A program made the position numbers and the translations under genes. The notes below the pieces were generated by a model. The model had not been told where the DNA came from. It was given only the letters and a program-made list of their open reading frames with translations, and did not search any database. A stretch of DNA of 64,000 bases from Orientia tsutsugamushi. Lineage in GTDB: Bacteria > Pseudomonadota > Alphaproteobacteria > Rickettsiales > Rickettsiaceae. The stretch lies in contig NZ_LS398548.1 of the NCBI RefSeq assembly GCF_900327275.1, positions 434,001 to 498,000 of the forward strand, given 5' to 3'. Position 1 is the stretch's first letter, and every line of letters starts with the position of its first letter. Positions 8,171-16,023 of the stretch are shown piece by piece.

Positions 8171-9886
8171 ATGCTAAACGCAAATGTAACAATTGAGACT
8201 AAAGATAATTTCAAGAAAATCTATTGGCATTCAATAGACTGGAAAGAAATTATACAAAAGGTTAATAATCTTCGTAGACGTATTTATAGGGCATCTGCAA
8301 ATGGTAATATGAAGTTAGTACGTAACTTACAAAGATTGATGTTAAAATCAAGAGCAAATAGGTTACTTGCTATAAGACGTGTTACTCAAATCAACAAAGG
8401 ACGAAAAAGTCCTGGAATTGATAAAATAGTTGTTAAGACAGATAAAGAAAGGAGTCTGTTGATGGAAAAGTTAGCAGATAATAATCTATCATCTGTAAAA
8501 CCGATTAAGCGTGTATACATACCAAAAAGTAATGGCGAATCTAGACCTTTAGGCTTGCCAACTATTTTGGATAGGTGTAGACAGGCTGTTGTAAAATCAG
8601 CACTTGAACCATATTGGGAAGCTAAGTTTGAAGGTTGCAGCTATGGCTTTAGACCTGGACGTAGCGCTCACGATGCAATACAGAGAATATCTGGTATTAT
8701 TCGACATGGAACCAATAGAAATTGGATATTAGATGCTGATATTAAAGGAGCATTTGATAATATTGATCATAATTTTCTTTTGAAAATTATAGGAAATTTC
8801 CCTGCTCGTAATTGGATTCAAGCATGGCTTAAATCTGGTGTAATGCAGGATTATCAAATTATCAAAACAACAGCTGGTACTCCACAAGGTGGATTAATTT
8901 CTCCATTACTTTTAAACATAACTCTTCATGGAATGAGTGATATACTTAATATTATCTATAATAAGTATGATCACCTATATTCTAAATCCGAATATGCTTT
9001 AGTGAGATACGCTGATGATTTTGTCGTTTGCGCTAAGTCAGAAAGCTCATGTATCAGAGCCAAAAGTATTATTAATGATTGGTTAAGTATTAGAGGCTTA
9101 GAATTGTCAAAGGAAAAAACCAGGATACTTCATATTAATGAAGGTTTTGATTTCCTTGGATTTAATATTCGACAATATAAAACCAATAGTACAAGAAGAG
9201 GTGTAGCTCTACTAGTTAAACCGTCTAAAGACTCTATAAAGTCGTTTAAAAAACGAATGTCAATAGAATGGAAAAAAAGTTTCTCATGGAATATTGATAG
9301 AATAATTGATAATCTAAATTCTAAAATATTTGGATGGTGCAGTTATTTCAACAAAGTTGTGTCCAAGAAAATTTTTTCCAATTTAGACTGTTGGATGTGG
9401 ATTCGACAAGCAAGATTTGCATGTAGAAAACATCCTAAAAAATCCTGGGAATGGCTTAAGAAAAAGTATTGGGGTCGCATTAAAGGCAGAAATGATAATT
9501 GGGTCTTTATGAATAAAGATCTATATCTATGGAAATTACAATGGACAACGATTAAACGACATATTCTTGTTAAAGGTAAATCTTCTCCTGATAATTCAAA
9601 ACTTAGAGAATATTGGCATAAACGTCAGGCTGATAGCCCTAAGTATTTGTTTAAATCTAGGCAGATTCTTTGGCGTAGACAAAAGGGTAAATGTCTTGTT
9701 TGTTTTGATTTAATAGATAATGGTGAAAGTGTTCATGTACATCATATAACACCTATAAGATGTGGTGGCACTGACCATATTAACAATTTGTGCTTATTGC
9801 ATGAAAACTGCCATCGACAAGTACACAGTAATCGCGGACAACTTATTGCAGCTGTTTGTAAATTGCTTGAGCCGTATGCGGAGTAA
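8171..9886 (+). CDS. Group II intron reverse transcriptase/maturase with HNH endonuclease
   Basis: 571 residues. RT domain residues ~60-330: motifs KSPGIDKIVV, SYGFRPGRSAHDA, TPQGGLISPLL and the catalytic YADDFVV. Maturase (X) domain ~345-440. C-terminal HNH endonuclease ~490-560 with CLVCF, VHVHHITPIRCGG and CLLHENCHRQVH. The protein helps the intron splice and copies it into new DNA sites by target-primed reverse transcription. It is encoded within domain IV and its stop overlaps domain V by design of these introns. All key motifs are present, so this copy may be active; the right-arm copy has an internal stop. Confidence 0.93.
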   Translation: MLNANVTIETKDNFKKIYWHSIDWKEIIQKVNNLRRRIYRASANGNMKLVRNLQRLMLKSRANRLLAIRRVTQINKGRKSPGIDKIVVKTDKERSLLMEKLADNNLSSVKPIKRVYIPKSNGESRPLGLPTILDRCRQAVVKSALEPYWEAKFEGCSYGFRPGRSAHDAIQRISGIIRHGTNRNWILDADIKGAFDNIDHNFLLKIIGNFPARNWIQAWLKSGVMQDYQIIKTTAGTPQGGLISPLLLNITLHGMSDILNIIYNKYDHLYSKSEYALVRYADDFVVCAKSESSCIRAKSIINDWLSIRGLELSKEKTRILHINEGFDFLGFNIRQYKTNSTRRGVALLVKPSKDSIKSFKKRMSIEWKKSFSWNIDRIIDNLNSKIFGWCSYFNKVVSKKIFSNLDCWMWIRQARFACRKHPKKSWEWLKKKYWGRIKGRNDNWVFMNKDLYLWKLQWTTIKRHILVKGKSSPDNSKLREYWHKRQADSPKYLFKSRQILWRRQKGKCLVCFDLIDNGESVHVHHITPIRCGGTDHINNLCLLHENCHRQVHSNRGQLIAAVCKLLEPYAE

Positions 9887-9902
9887 TTCGCTTGTACGGT
9901 TC
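9869..9902 (+). ncRNA. Group II intron domain V (left arm)
   Basis: 34-nt hairpin starting GAGCCGTATGCGG and ending GTACGGTTC, with the conserved catalytic-triad region and GTAA tetraloop-like turn. It is the most conserved part of group II introns and forms the ribozyme active site. A short domain VI stem (GGGAGG...CCTACCC) follows. Confidence 0.9.
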
Positions 9903-10095
9903 TTTGGGAGGAAAAGCGCTTCTGCGCTTACCTACCCGCTTAAGCTTATTCTTTAATGAAGCTTCTAACCTTGAATTCACGTTTTTTTGACTATAATTAT
10001 TTGATGTTGGTTTGGTAGGCGCGGTTTTTTTTCTTTACTGGAATTGTATTTTGATATATTCTTGCCTGATTTTTTTATCTTTCTGAATTACTAAC

Positions 10096-10551
10096 ATGGC
10101 AAATCTTATGCAGCAAAAAATTACTCTTCAGCAAAAAAAGGCTAGGCTAATCATGGATGAGGTTAACCTTAAAATTAAAGAACGTAAAATGCGTACTCGA
10201 CGTCTTATCGAAATGGGTGGATTAGTTGCTAAAGCTAAGCTTGATCACTTACCAACAAATACTTTATTTGGTGCAATTGTTTCACTAAAAGAAACTTTAA
10301 CACAACATCCAAATGTTCAGGATCATTGGACTACAATAGGTAAAGATATTTTTGATAAAGAACAGCAAAATAAAGCTGCTGTGATTTTAAAATTTGCATC
10401 TGAACCAGACGAAAACACTAAGCGCCACATTCGCCTTCATGGCTTAAAATGGAATAGTTTTCGTCAAGAATGGTGCGGTCATGTTAAGGACATTGAGGCC
10501 TTAAAGAATGGCCTTCTCAATGTTCAGTATAGTATAGAACTTGTAGTGTGA
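10096..10551 (+). CDS. TraD_Ti-like relaxosome accessory protein
   Basis: 151 residues. The N-terminal half matches the Ti-plasmid TraD family (ERKMRTRRLIEMGGLVAKAKL), small DNA-transfer accessory proteins encoded divergently from traA. It is not the large TraD coupling ATPase at 2-688. The C-terminal half (DENTKRHIRLHGLKWNSFRQEWCGH) is a segment often fused to it in Rickettsiales. It is charged and helical, consistent with DNA or relaxase binding. It follows the intron by ~160 bp and converges on the Rpn gene at 10619. A truncated remnant with this exact 3' end and a full second copy both occur in the right arm. Confidence 0.75.
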   Translation: MANLMQQKITLQQKKARLIMDEVNLKIKERKMRTRRLIEMGGLVAKAKLDHLPTNTLFGAIVSLKETLTQHPNVQDHWTTIGKDIFDKEQQNKAAVILKFASEPDENTKRHIRLHGLKWNSFRQEWCGHVKDIEALKNGLLNVQYSIELVV

Positions 10552-10575
10552 TATAAAGCATCTAATAGAAGTAGC

Positions 10576-10610
10576 ATACAACACATCAAAAGTAAGATTT
10601 TGTGTTGTAT
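10576..10610. terminator. Bidirectional hairpin between TraD_Ti and Rpn genes
   Basis: A 10-bp perfect outer stem (ATACAACACA with its complement) extended inward by an A/T-rich stem after a 2-nt bulge. It lies between convergent genes whose stops are at 10551 and 10619. The right arm has the same hairpin at 52291-52325 with one base change. Confidence 0.65.
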
Positions 10611-10618
10611 ATTCATTA

Positions 10619-11689
10619 TTATTTTACACTATTTTTTAAATTTAATACTTCTTGTATTGATAAATCCGTATATTCAGCAATTGTCTCAACTGATAATTCA
10701 GATTTCAATAATTTTATTGCCAAATCTTTTTTTGCTTCAGCTTTGCCTTTAGCTTCACCGAGCTTTATGCCTTCAGCTTTACCTTTAGCTTCACCGAGCT
10801 TTATGCCTTCAGCTTTACCTTCAGCTTTACCTTCAGCTTTACCTTCAGCTTTACCTTTAGCTTCACCGAGCTTTATGCCTTCAGCTTTACCTTTAGCTTC
10901 ACCGAGCTTTATGCCTTCAGCTTTACCTTCAGCTTTACCTTCAGCTTTAGCGCGTTCGAGTTTATAATCTTCTACTGCTTTATTATCCCATATACGCTTT
11001 AACTCTTGTTCATAGGTTATTAGTTCGTCTTCGCTCCAGTTAAACTGATCTAATGCCTCATACGCTCTTTTTATTATTAAATCTTCACCTATTATTTTAT
11101 TATATCCATCTAATGTTGTTTCTTTTGCATGTTTAAAAAAATAGCACCACTTCTCTGTTATATCATTTAACTCTTCCACTCTATCTTTTTTAAATTTTGG
11201 TAATTCTATAAAGGTAAATGAAAAGTCCTTTAGATCATGCTCATATGTCTTTTTATCCAGTATTACATGCCTTGATATATAGTCTTCTTTGTTTGGAAAC
11301 AATTTATAATCTGCTATAGCTATAAATATAACTTCCTTTAGGTCTGAGTATTTTCCTTCCTTTCCTCTATTTGGTTGCCTACCATATGCTTTTGCGGCAT
11401 AATACTGAGCTCTTTTTTCAAATCCTTGTGTAGGATCTACTTGCATTTCTATTATATATTGCGCACCGTTTTTATCTTTACACAAAACATCTACTATTGA
11501 TTCTTTTTTGGACGCTATGTCTGCATCTAATATCGTTCCTAAAAACTCTACTTCTGTTATTTCTCTATTCCCTTCAAACAACAATATATCGTTCAGAAAA
11601 TGTATTAGTATGTCCTTGTTTTTTTCTGATCCAAATATCTTTTTAAATGCTACATCATTCTTTGGATCTAGAAATCTTGATAAATGCAT
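10619..11689 (-). CDS. Rpn family nuclease with long AEGKAEG repeat tail
   Basis: 356 residues. The N-terminal domain (FLDPKNDVAFKKIFGSEKNK, then SIVDVLCKD and YIIEMQV) is a PD-(D/E)XK Rpn-type nuclease of the kind often annotated as putative transposase. Residues ~245-325 are a coding tandem repeat of two modules, KAEG and IKLGEAKG, followed by a conserved C-terminal helix pair (LSVETIAEYTDLSIQEVLNLK). The right-arm allele (51272) differs mainly in repeat number and order. Members promote recombination; the repeat may act as a flexible charged linker or helix. It is unrelated in close sequence to the other Rpn gene at 698. Confidence 0.85.
   Translation of the reverse strand: MHLSRFLDPKNDVAFKKIFGSEKNKDILIHFLNDILLFEGNREITEVEFLGTILDADIASKKESIVDVLCKDKNGAQYIIEMQVDPTQGFEKRAQYYAAKAYGRQPNRGKEGKYSDLKEVIFIAIADYKLFPNKEDYISRHVILDKKTYEHDLKDFSFTFIELPKFKKDRVEELNDITEKWCYFFKHAKETTLDGYNKIIGEDLIIKRAYEALDQFNWSEDELITYEQELKRIWDNKAVEDYKLERAKAEGKAEGKAEGIKLGEAKGKAEGIKLGEAKGKAEGKAEGKAEGKAEGIKLGEAKGKAEGIKLGEAKGKAEAKKDLAIKLLKSELSVETIAEYTDLSIQEVLNLKNSVK
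10736..10952 (-). repeat. Coding tandem repeat in Rpn gene (left allele)
   Basis: Alternating 12-nt (KAEG) and ~24-nt (IKLGEAKG) units repeated about a dozen times in frame. Period lengths are multiples of three, so changes in copy number keep the reading frame. The right allele (52012-52165) has a shorter, more regular pattern of three large units. Confidence 0.85.
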
Positions 11690-11810
11690 ATATTTTTCAT
11701 ATTTTCTATTCTTTTTAAATTATACAATAAAATAACTTACATGAACATTATCTTATTGAATTTTAATTTCTGCAATTCACTACATTAACCACCTATTAAA
11801 CTTTAGTTTA

Positions 11811-12398
11811 TTAGGTAGCATAAAGCTCACAGTATTTATTTAGCTCTATAGCAATATCTGGTAATTTAAGGTATTCAGCAAGAGGTATAAATTCTTGCTG
11901 CGTTTCTAGTATGATTTCTTGTCTTCTTTTGACTGGCTTTATGAATATAGTTTTAATATTATCCAATCGGTCCAATAGTTTGATTAGTAATAGCTCTACT
12001 TTATCTTGATTCACTAATGTTTTAATCATTTTCATGGAACTGGTTTTCTTACCACCTCTGTTTCTTGTAAGAGCTAGAACTTGCTCGGCAATGTTATCAT
12101 TAAATTCCATTGCTATCTTTTCTTTAGTTAGTGTTGTGTCTTCGATGGTATCATGTAGTATTGCTGTAATAATCGTATCCGTTTTAAAGCTGTAGTCTGC
12201 AACCATGCGCGCTACTTCTAATGGATGCATATAATAAGGTTCTCCTGTATCTCGCTTTTGATTGCTATGATATTTTTTTGCATAAAATATAGCTTTTTCA
12301 ACTTTATCAAGATTAATGCGTTTATCAAAACTATGATTAATCAAGTCCAGCTTATCAAGTAGTTTATTGATATGTTCACAATTTAAAAATGCCAACAT
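11811..12398 (-). CDS. SpoT/RelA-like HD hydrolase, synthetase domain absent
   Basis: 195 residues from the ATG preceded by GGAGG (spacing about 6 nt); an upstream in-frame ATG lacks such a site. The core AIFYAKKYHSNQKRDTGEPY, then YMHPLEVARMV and ILHDTIEDT, is the metal-binding HD domain of the (p)ppGpp hydrolase half of SpoT. There is no synthetase or regulatory domain, so the predicted role is alarmone (ppGpp) hydrolysis in the cytoplasm, similar in layout to stand-alone small alarmone hydrolases. A second, distinct paralogue lies at 18112. It follows the ATPase-domain array in the same orientation and may be co-transcribed. Confidence 0.8.
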   Translation of the reverse strand: MLAFLNCEHINKLLDKLDLINHSFDKRINLDKVEKAIFYAKKYHSNQKRDTGEPYYMHPLEVARMVADYSFKTDTIITAILHDTIEDTTLTKEKIAMEFNDNIAEQVLALTRNRGGKKTSSMKMIKTLVNQDKVELLLIKLLDRLDNIKTIFIKPVKRRQEIILETQQEFIPLAEYLKLPDIAIELNKYCELYAT

Positions 12399-12439
12399 TA
12401 TTTCCTCCATCTCCATTAATAATTCTAATTTTCAGTTTC

Positions 12440-12934
12440 TCAGCGAACTTCGATAGGTATACTACACGTGAAAGCTGTATACTTGTCTTGCTGACTTTCT
12501 AGTTTAATTTTTCCAGTCATTTCATGTATAAACGGTTTAACGAGTAGTAATTCAGATTCTAGTACTGCATAGCTTTTGATATGTAAGTTTCTGAGCTCAT
12601 TATTTATCTTTTTCACTTTCTCAGCTGAAATTCCAATTCCGTTATTACGAACAATTAATTGTAATATTCTATAATTTGTCTTTTTATTTGTAGAAGGCAG
12701 CAAATCAACTTCAACACTAATTTCGCTGCATTTACTATTAGTAGCATTGCAAATTAATAGTGTTAGTACTTTCTGTATTTGAGTACTATTTACAATGATT
12801 AAATCTTTTATATCATTTTTAAAGTTGCAGCTAAGATTTATTCCTTTATTTTCTGTGAATGGCTTAAGCGCTATAATAGTACTATTTACTTTTGCTTGAA
12901 TACCAAAATCTTCAGATTTTATAGTATGACTCAT
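12440..12934 (-). CDS. Stand-alone histidine-kinase-type ATPase domain
   Basis: 164 residues that align only to the HATPase_c half of sensor kinases. The N box is IQKVLTLLICNATNS (asparagine kept), the G1 box is VRNNGIGIS, and the protein ends with CSIPIEV. The G2 glycine motif is replaced by ESELLLVKPF, and there is no histidine phosphotransfer domain, sensor or membrane segment. This is the best preserved N box of the four-gene array. It could bind ATP weakly, sequester a partner kinase, or be a non-catalytic regulator; function is not demonstrable here. The right-arm copy is at 50027. Confidence 0.6.
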   Translation of the reverse strand: MSHTIKSEDFGIQAKVNSTIIALKPFTENKGINLSCNFKNDIKDLIIVNSTQIQKVLTLLICNATNSKCSEISVEVDLLPSTNKKTNYRILQLIVRNNGIGISAEKVKKINNELRNLHIKSYAVLESELLLVKPFIHEMTGKIKLESQQDKYTAFTCSIPIEVR

Positions 12935-12952
12935 AAAATGCTTCCATATGTT

Positions 12953-13888
12953 TTAATTAAAAAGTTGTACTGGTATATCGCAAGTAATAGCTGTGAACTT
13001 ATTTGCCTCGCTCTTTATCTCTAATTTTCCACTTAGTTTGTTAACAATGTAATTTGTAAATCCTAGACTCGAGTCTAATATTTCTGGATCTCTAATTGAA
13101 TGCAAATCAGTAAATTTTGCATTTATTTCTTGTAGTTTTTCTTGTGAAATACCTTTTCCGTTATCACGTACTATGAATCTTAATATTCTGTCTTTTTCAT
13201 TTACCTTTCGATACGGCGAAGTAAATAACCTAACTATAACATCAACCTGACAGCTTTTATTAACTCTAATAGCTCCACTTATTAATTGACTAAGTATAGT
13301 TTGCAATAGACAACTATCTCCAATAACAATGTCATTTATGTTGTCCTGAACATTGTAACTGAGCGATATTTCTCTATCTTCAGCAATTTCTTTCAGCGAA
13401 CTAATTGTATCCTTCAATAGTTTTTGTATGCTAAATTTTTTTAAATGTACGTTTTGAAGCTCAATTTGGTCTCTAAGTGAGTAAACCATACTGTTACAGC
13501 AGTCTTGTAGGTTAGCAACACAATTAAGTATTCTTGTTAAGCTAGTAGTTTTATATTCATCTTCTTTGAAATCATTTTGCCCACATAGTAGATCATCTGC
13601 TAGATGTCTGATTTTAGCAGTAGCAAGATCAAACATATATTTAATTTTTTGAATCAAATCTATACAATATTGCTTCATTGATTCAGCTTCCTCTAGATAA
13701 TCTTCCGCTTGTTGTAGCTTTATTTTCATTCCAATATATTTATCTTCATTCATATTTTCGGTACGAAGATAAATATTTCTTTCCTTAGCTGTAGATACTA
13801 ATTTGGCTGAAATAGGTGGTAGATGAATTGTCCAGACATCTTGAGAAATGTCTTTTGTTTTATTGATATTCTTTTTTTTATTTTTCAT
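12953..13888 (-). CDS. Histidine-kinase-like protein with N-terminal helical region
   Basis: About 311 residues from the ATG that follows GGAG by 6 nt; this is the longest member of the array. Residues ~50-180 are predicted helical and occupy the place of the dimerisation/phosphoacceptor domain, but no convincing H-box is seen. The C-terminal ATPase domain has LQTILSQLISGAIR (N-box asparagine replaced by glycine), VRDNGKGIS (G1 intact) and CDIPVQL. The upstream GGAG and downstream spacing suggest co-transcription with its neighbours. The right-arm copy (49076-50008) is frameshifted twice. A plausible role is as a scaffold or decoy of two-component signalling. Confidence 0.6.
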   Translation of the reverse strand: MKNKKKNINKTKDISQDVWTIHLPPISAKLVSTAKERNIYLRTENMNEDKYIGMKIKLQQAEDYLEEAESMKQYCIDLIQKIKYMFDLATAKIRHLADDLLCGQNDFKEDEYKTTSLTRILNCVANLQDCCNSMVYSLRDQIELQNVHLKKFSIQKLLKDTISSLKEIAEDREISLSYNVQDNINDIVIGDSCLLQTILSQLISGAIRVNKSCQVDVIVRLFTSPYRKVNEKDRILRFIVRDNGKGISQEKLQEINAKFTDLHSIRDPEILDSSLGFTNYIVNKLSGKLEIKSEANKFTAITCDIPVQLFN

Positions 13889-13904
13889 AATATTCTCCAT
13901 TTGA

Positions 13905-14483
13905 CTAATGTTGTGAATTTAAATTACTAATTTGTATTGGAATGCTAACTAAAAACTTTGTATAATGCCCTTCTTTACTGTCTATCTTAATGCTTCCTTT
14001 CATTTCATATGTAAGATGTTTGATAAATTCTAACCCTGAATCTAATGCTTGATGCTTAATTAAGTGTGGATTTTTTAATTCAGAGTTCATCTCTTGTAAT
14101 TTGTTTTTTGAAATGCCAGCTCCTATGCTATGCACTACAAATTGCAATATTCTATCTTTTGAATTCGATTGTTCATTTTTAGGAGGCAAAAAATCAATGC
14201 TAACTCTAACTTTGCTATTTGTACTATGCATAATAGCACTACCAACTAACTGAGTGAGTACAGCTCTTATTCGAAACCTATCTCCAGTAATAATATCGTA
14301 TATGTCATTTCCTATTTTTTCCCTTAGCTCTATATTTTCATCTTCAGCAATTAATCTGATTGCTGCAATAGTACCATTTAGCATTTTTCGTAGGCTAAAT
14401 TTTGCTAGTTCTACATTCGTTGATTTTATGGTTTTTCTAAATACACAAATTTTATCATTTAGATCATTATTGTTATTTTCCAC
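13905..14483 (-). CDS. Degenerate HATPase-domain protein (GTG start)
   Basis: 192 residues starting at a GTG placed 6 nt after GGAG, the same arrangement as the ATG of the upstream paralogue. The fold markers are recognisable (IRAVLTQLVGSAIMH, ILQFVVHSIGAGIS, KFLVSIPIQIS), but the N-box asparagine is serine and the G1 aspartate is histidine, so ATP hydrolysis is doubtful. The first ~30 residues repeat the LNDKICVFRK segment found in the next gene, evidence of tandem duplication. Right-arm copy at 48481. Confidence 0.55.
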   Translation of the reverse strand: MENNNNDLNDKICVFRKTIKSTNVELAKFSLRKMLNGTIAAIRLIAEDENIELREKIGNDIYDIITGDRFRIRAVLTQLVGSAIMHSTNSKVRVSIDFLPPKNEQSNSKDRILQFVVHSIGAGISKNKLQEMNSELKNPHLIKHQALDSGLEFIKHLTYEMKGSIKIDSKEGHYTKFLVSIPIQISNLNSQH

Positions 14484-14612
14484 ATTATTCTCCTATGGTG
14501 AAGTTTATTAACTTTGTTTTTTTAGAAATTTAAAATAGCAAGCTTAGCTAACAATTAGCTAAGCTGACTGGTATATCACATATGGCTTCCGTTTGCATAG
14601 TTGCATCCTAAT
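14484..14612 (-). repeat. Repeated leader with perfect hairpin between array genes
   Basis: The intergenic segment duplicates the one at 15315-15396: a hairpin with 11-bp arms AGCTTAGCTAA and a 3-nt loop (14541-14565), a T/A-rich stretch, then CATAGGAGAATAAT just before the start codon. Upstream of the hairpin is a translated-looking relic (EAICDIPVSLAN) matching the end of the 92-residue gene. So the whole unit gene-end + hairpin + leader was duplicated. The hairpin may act as an attenuator or terminator between array genes. Confidence 0.7.
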
Positions 14613-15314
14613 TTAGGTATATAATTGAATTGGCACTTCAAACGAAGAAGATATGTAGTTACTTCCTTGATCTATTTTGAGATTTCCTTTCATTTGATGT
14701 GTAAGCTGTTTTATAAACACCAACCCTTGTCCTAGCTCTTGATGTTTTGTTAAATTCGAATTGCTTAGTTCAGAATTCATCTTTTGCAATTTTTCTTTCT
14801 GAATGCTAGGGCCTATGCTGTGTACTACAAATTGTAATATTTTATCTTTTGAATCTGTTTTTCCATCTTTAGAAGGTAACAAATGAACACAAATATTAAT
14901 CGTTGTACCTTTAGTACCATATATAATGGCACTTCCAACTAACTGGCTTAGTACAGCTCTTATTCGTAAACTATCTCCAATAATACTGTCTTTTATATTA
15001 GCCTGAAAATTGCTTTTTAGATCTATTCTATCATCTTCAACAATTGCTTTTAGTCTAGCGACAGTATCCTTTACAAACGTTTGTAGGCTAAAATTTTCTA
15101 GTTCTACATTCTTTGATTCTATGTTTTTTCTAAATACACAAATTTTATCATTTAGATGATTTATTAGTTCATCAAGTGAGCCTAACGTATCTGTTATTTT
15201 TGCTATTGCATCTTGCTTATATCCTACTAGTTCTACTATATTCCGCTTTGTTTTATTGCAGTTATTTACTATATGCCTAATATATTGAATCAAATATATA
15301 TTGTTATTTTCCAT
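14613..15314 (-). CDS. Degenerate HATPase-domain protein
   Basis: 233 residues. An N-terminal helical region (~1-75) precedes the ATPase-like domain: IRAVLSQLVGSAIIYG in place of the N box, ILQFVVHSIGPSIQ in place of G1 (both glycine spacing and aspartate lost) and FEVPIQLYT at the end. It is the most degenerate member of the series. ATG follows GGAG by 6 nt. The right-arm copy (47650) shows several substitutions clustered in the N-box region (AESAIIHGTK). Probably non-catalytic; a protein-interaction role is a guess. Confidence 0.5.
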   Translation of the reverse strand: MENNNIYLIQYIRHIVNNCNKTKRNIVELVGYKQDAIAKITDTLGSLDELINHLNDKICVFRKNIESKNVELENFSLQTFVKDTVARLKAIVEDDRIDLKSNFQANIKDSIIGDSLRIRAVLSQLVGSAIIYGTKGTTINICVHLLPSKDGKTDSKDKILQFVVHSIGPSIQKEKLQKMNSELSNSNLTKHQELGQGLVFIKQLTHQMKGNLKIDQGSNYISSSFEVPIQLYT

Positions 15315-15396
15315 ATTATTCTCCTATGGTTAAGTTTATTAACTTTGTTTTTTTAGAAATTTAAAATAGCAAGCTTAGCTAACTGTTAGCTAAGCT
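15315..15396 (-). repeat. Repeated leader with perfect hairpin, upstream copy
   Basis: Same unit as 14484-14612. The hairpin 15372-15396 has 11-bp perfect arms and the loop CTG, and contains the stop codon of the 92-residue gene. The CATAGGAGAATAAT ribosome-site block follows. Present again in the right arm (47568-47649). Confidence 0.7.
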
Positions 15397-15657
15397 GATT
15401 GGTATATGACATATGGCTTCCCTTAATGTTGATTTTTTATTTTCTATTATTTCGGACTGAAGTGTTCTAACATCTTCTGACTCACTTTTGAGCTGTTTGA
15501 ATACATCTATTATATTTAAGTTTAGTGTTTTAATTTGATGTGTAAGTTTTAAAAGCTCTTTATCACCAGCTGCTAGATGTCTTAGTAACAGTTTTGACTG
15601 TATATTTTTATTAAATATACTTTTATTTTTCTGTTGACCTTCGTTTCCAATAGACAT
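15379..15657 (-). CDS. 92-residue protein, likely deleted HATPase paralogue
   Basis: Predicted helical throughout (LLRHLAAGDKELLKLTHQIK...IIDVFKQLKSESEDVRTL), with no ATPase motif. Its last residues, EAICHIPISLANS, align with the C-terminal strand of the neighbouring ATPase domains (CDIPVQL), which suggests a gene that lost its middle. It is the first gene of the array, preceded by AGTAGGGGAAT and a stem-loop at 15693. The right-arm copy at 47307 is nearly identical, so it is at least being copied intact. Confidence 0.45.
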   Translation of the reverse strand: MSIGNEGQQKNKSIFNKNIQSKLLLRHLAAGDKELLKLTHQIKTLNLNIIDVFKQLKSESEDVRTLQSEIIENKKSTLREAICHIPISLANS

Positions 15658-15692
15658 AAAATTCCCCTACTGTTTTTATATAAAAAATGGTC

Positions 15693-15743
15693 GCTGAAGA
15701 TTAAAGTTAAAAGTTAAACCCTTTATTGTATTTAATCTTCAGC
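15693..15743. promoter_or_regulatory. Stem-loop in the array/dam intergenic region
   Basis: Arms GCTGAAGATTAAA and TTTAATCTTCAGC (13 bp) are separated by about 25 nt, within the 365-bp gap between the divergent array and dam. In the right arm (47221-47270) the spacer sequence differs but the arms remain. It may be a 5' leader structure of the array transcript. The rest of the gap holds a TATAAT (15977-15982) upstream of dam with a small inverted repeat AATCTC/GAGATT, and nothing else recognisable. Confidence 0.4.
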
Positions 15744-16023
15744 TTAGTATCATCAAAGTTCTAAAACCTAGATAATATAAGGTATAGAGTAGCATTATAT
15801 TTTTTACCAGTCTATTAAAATCTTTTAATTTACAGGCTAAATTTTTGCATAATAATCCAATGTTGATGCGAAATTATCACATTCCTTGCTTATGGTTATA
15901 ATAAATCTTATTCAAAAAGGATGCATAAAAAGCCTTGTAAGCGTTATTATTACTAGCACTACGAGCTGTTTTCTGGTATAATCTCAATAGAGATTCAACT
16001 AACAGAAATTAATTAAACTTCAT

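Larger units (their letters stand above)
7613..9937 (+). mobile_element. Group II intron with maturase ORF (left arm)
   Basis: The 5' end GTGCGAC matches the group II consensus GUGYG. Next come ~550 nt of structured leader, the reverse transcriptase/maturase ORF (8171-9886), a textbook 34-nt domain V (9869-9902) and a domain VI stem with a bulged A near 9930. The 3' end is estimated from the domain VI geometry and may be off by a few bases. The HNH-bearing ORF argues against class C. The intron sits in the intergenic region between the divergent traA and TraD_Ti genes, immediately after a hairpin and ATTGCGTA. The intron sequence appears almost the same as in the right arm. Confidence 0.88.

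Noticed and set aside
8171-9886. Diversity-generating retroelement or retron
   Set aside because: HNH domain, domain V and 5' GTGCG identify a group II intron; no template/variable repeat pair seen.
9762-9956. Small plus-strand ORF over the intron 3' end
   Set aside because: Overlaps the maturase end, domain V and domain VI in another frame; RNA structure explains it.
10736-10952. CRISPR-like array
   Set aside because: Units are 12-48 nt in frame with no unique spacers; it is a protein repeat.
708-11000. Long plus-strand open frames opposite the Rpn genes (e.g. 708-962, 10602-10967)
   Set aside because: They are antisense shadows of the coding repeats; alternating SALPSALP-type composition simply mirrors AEGKAEG.
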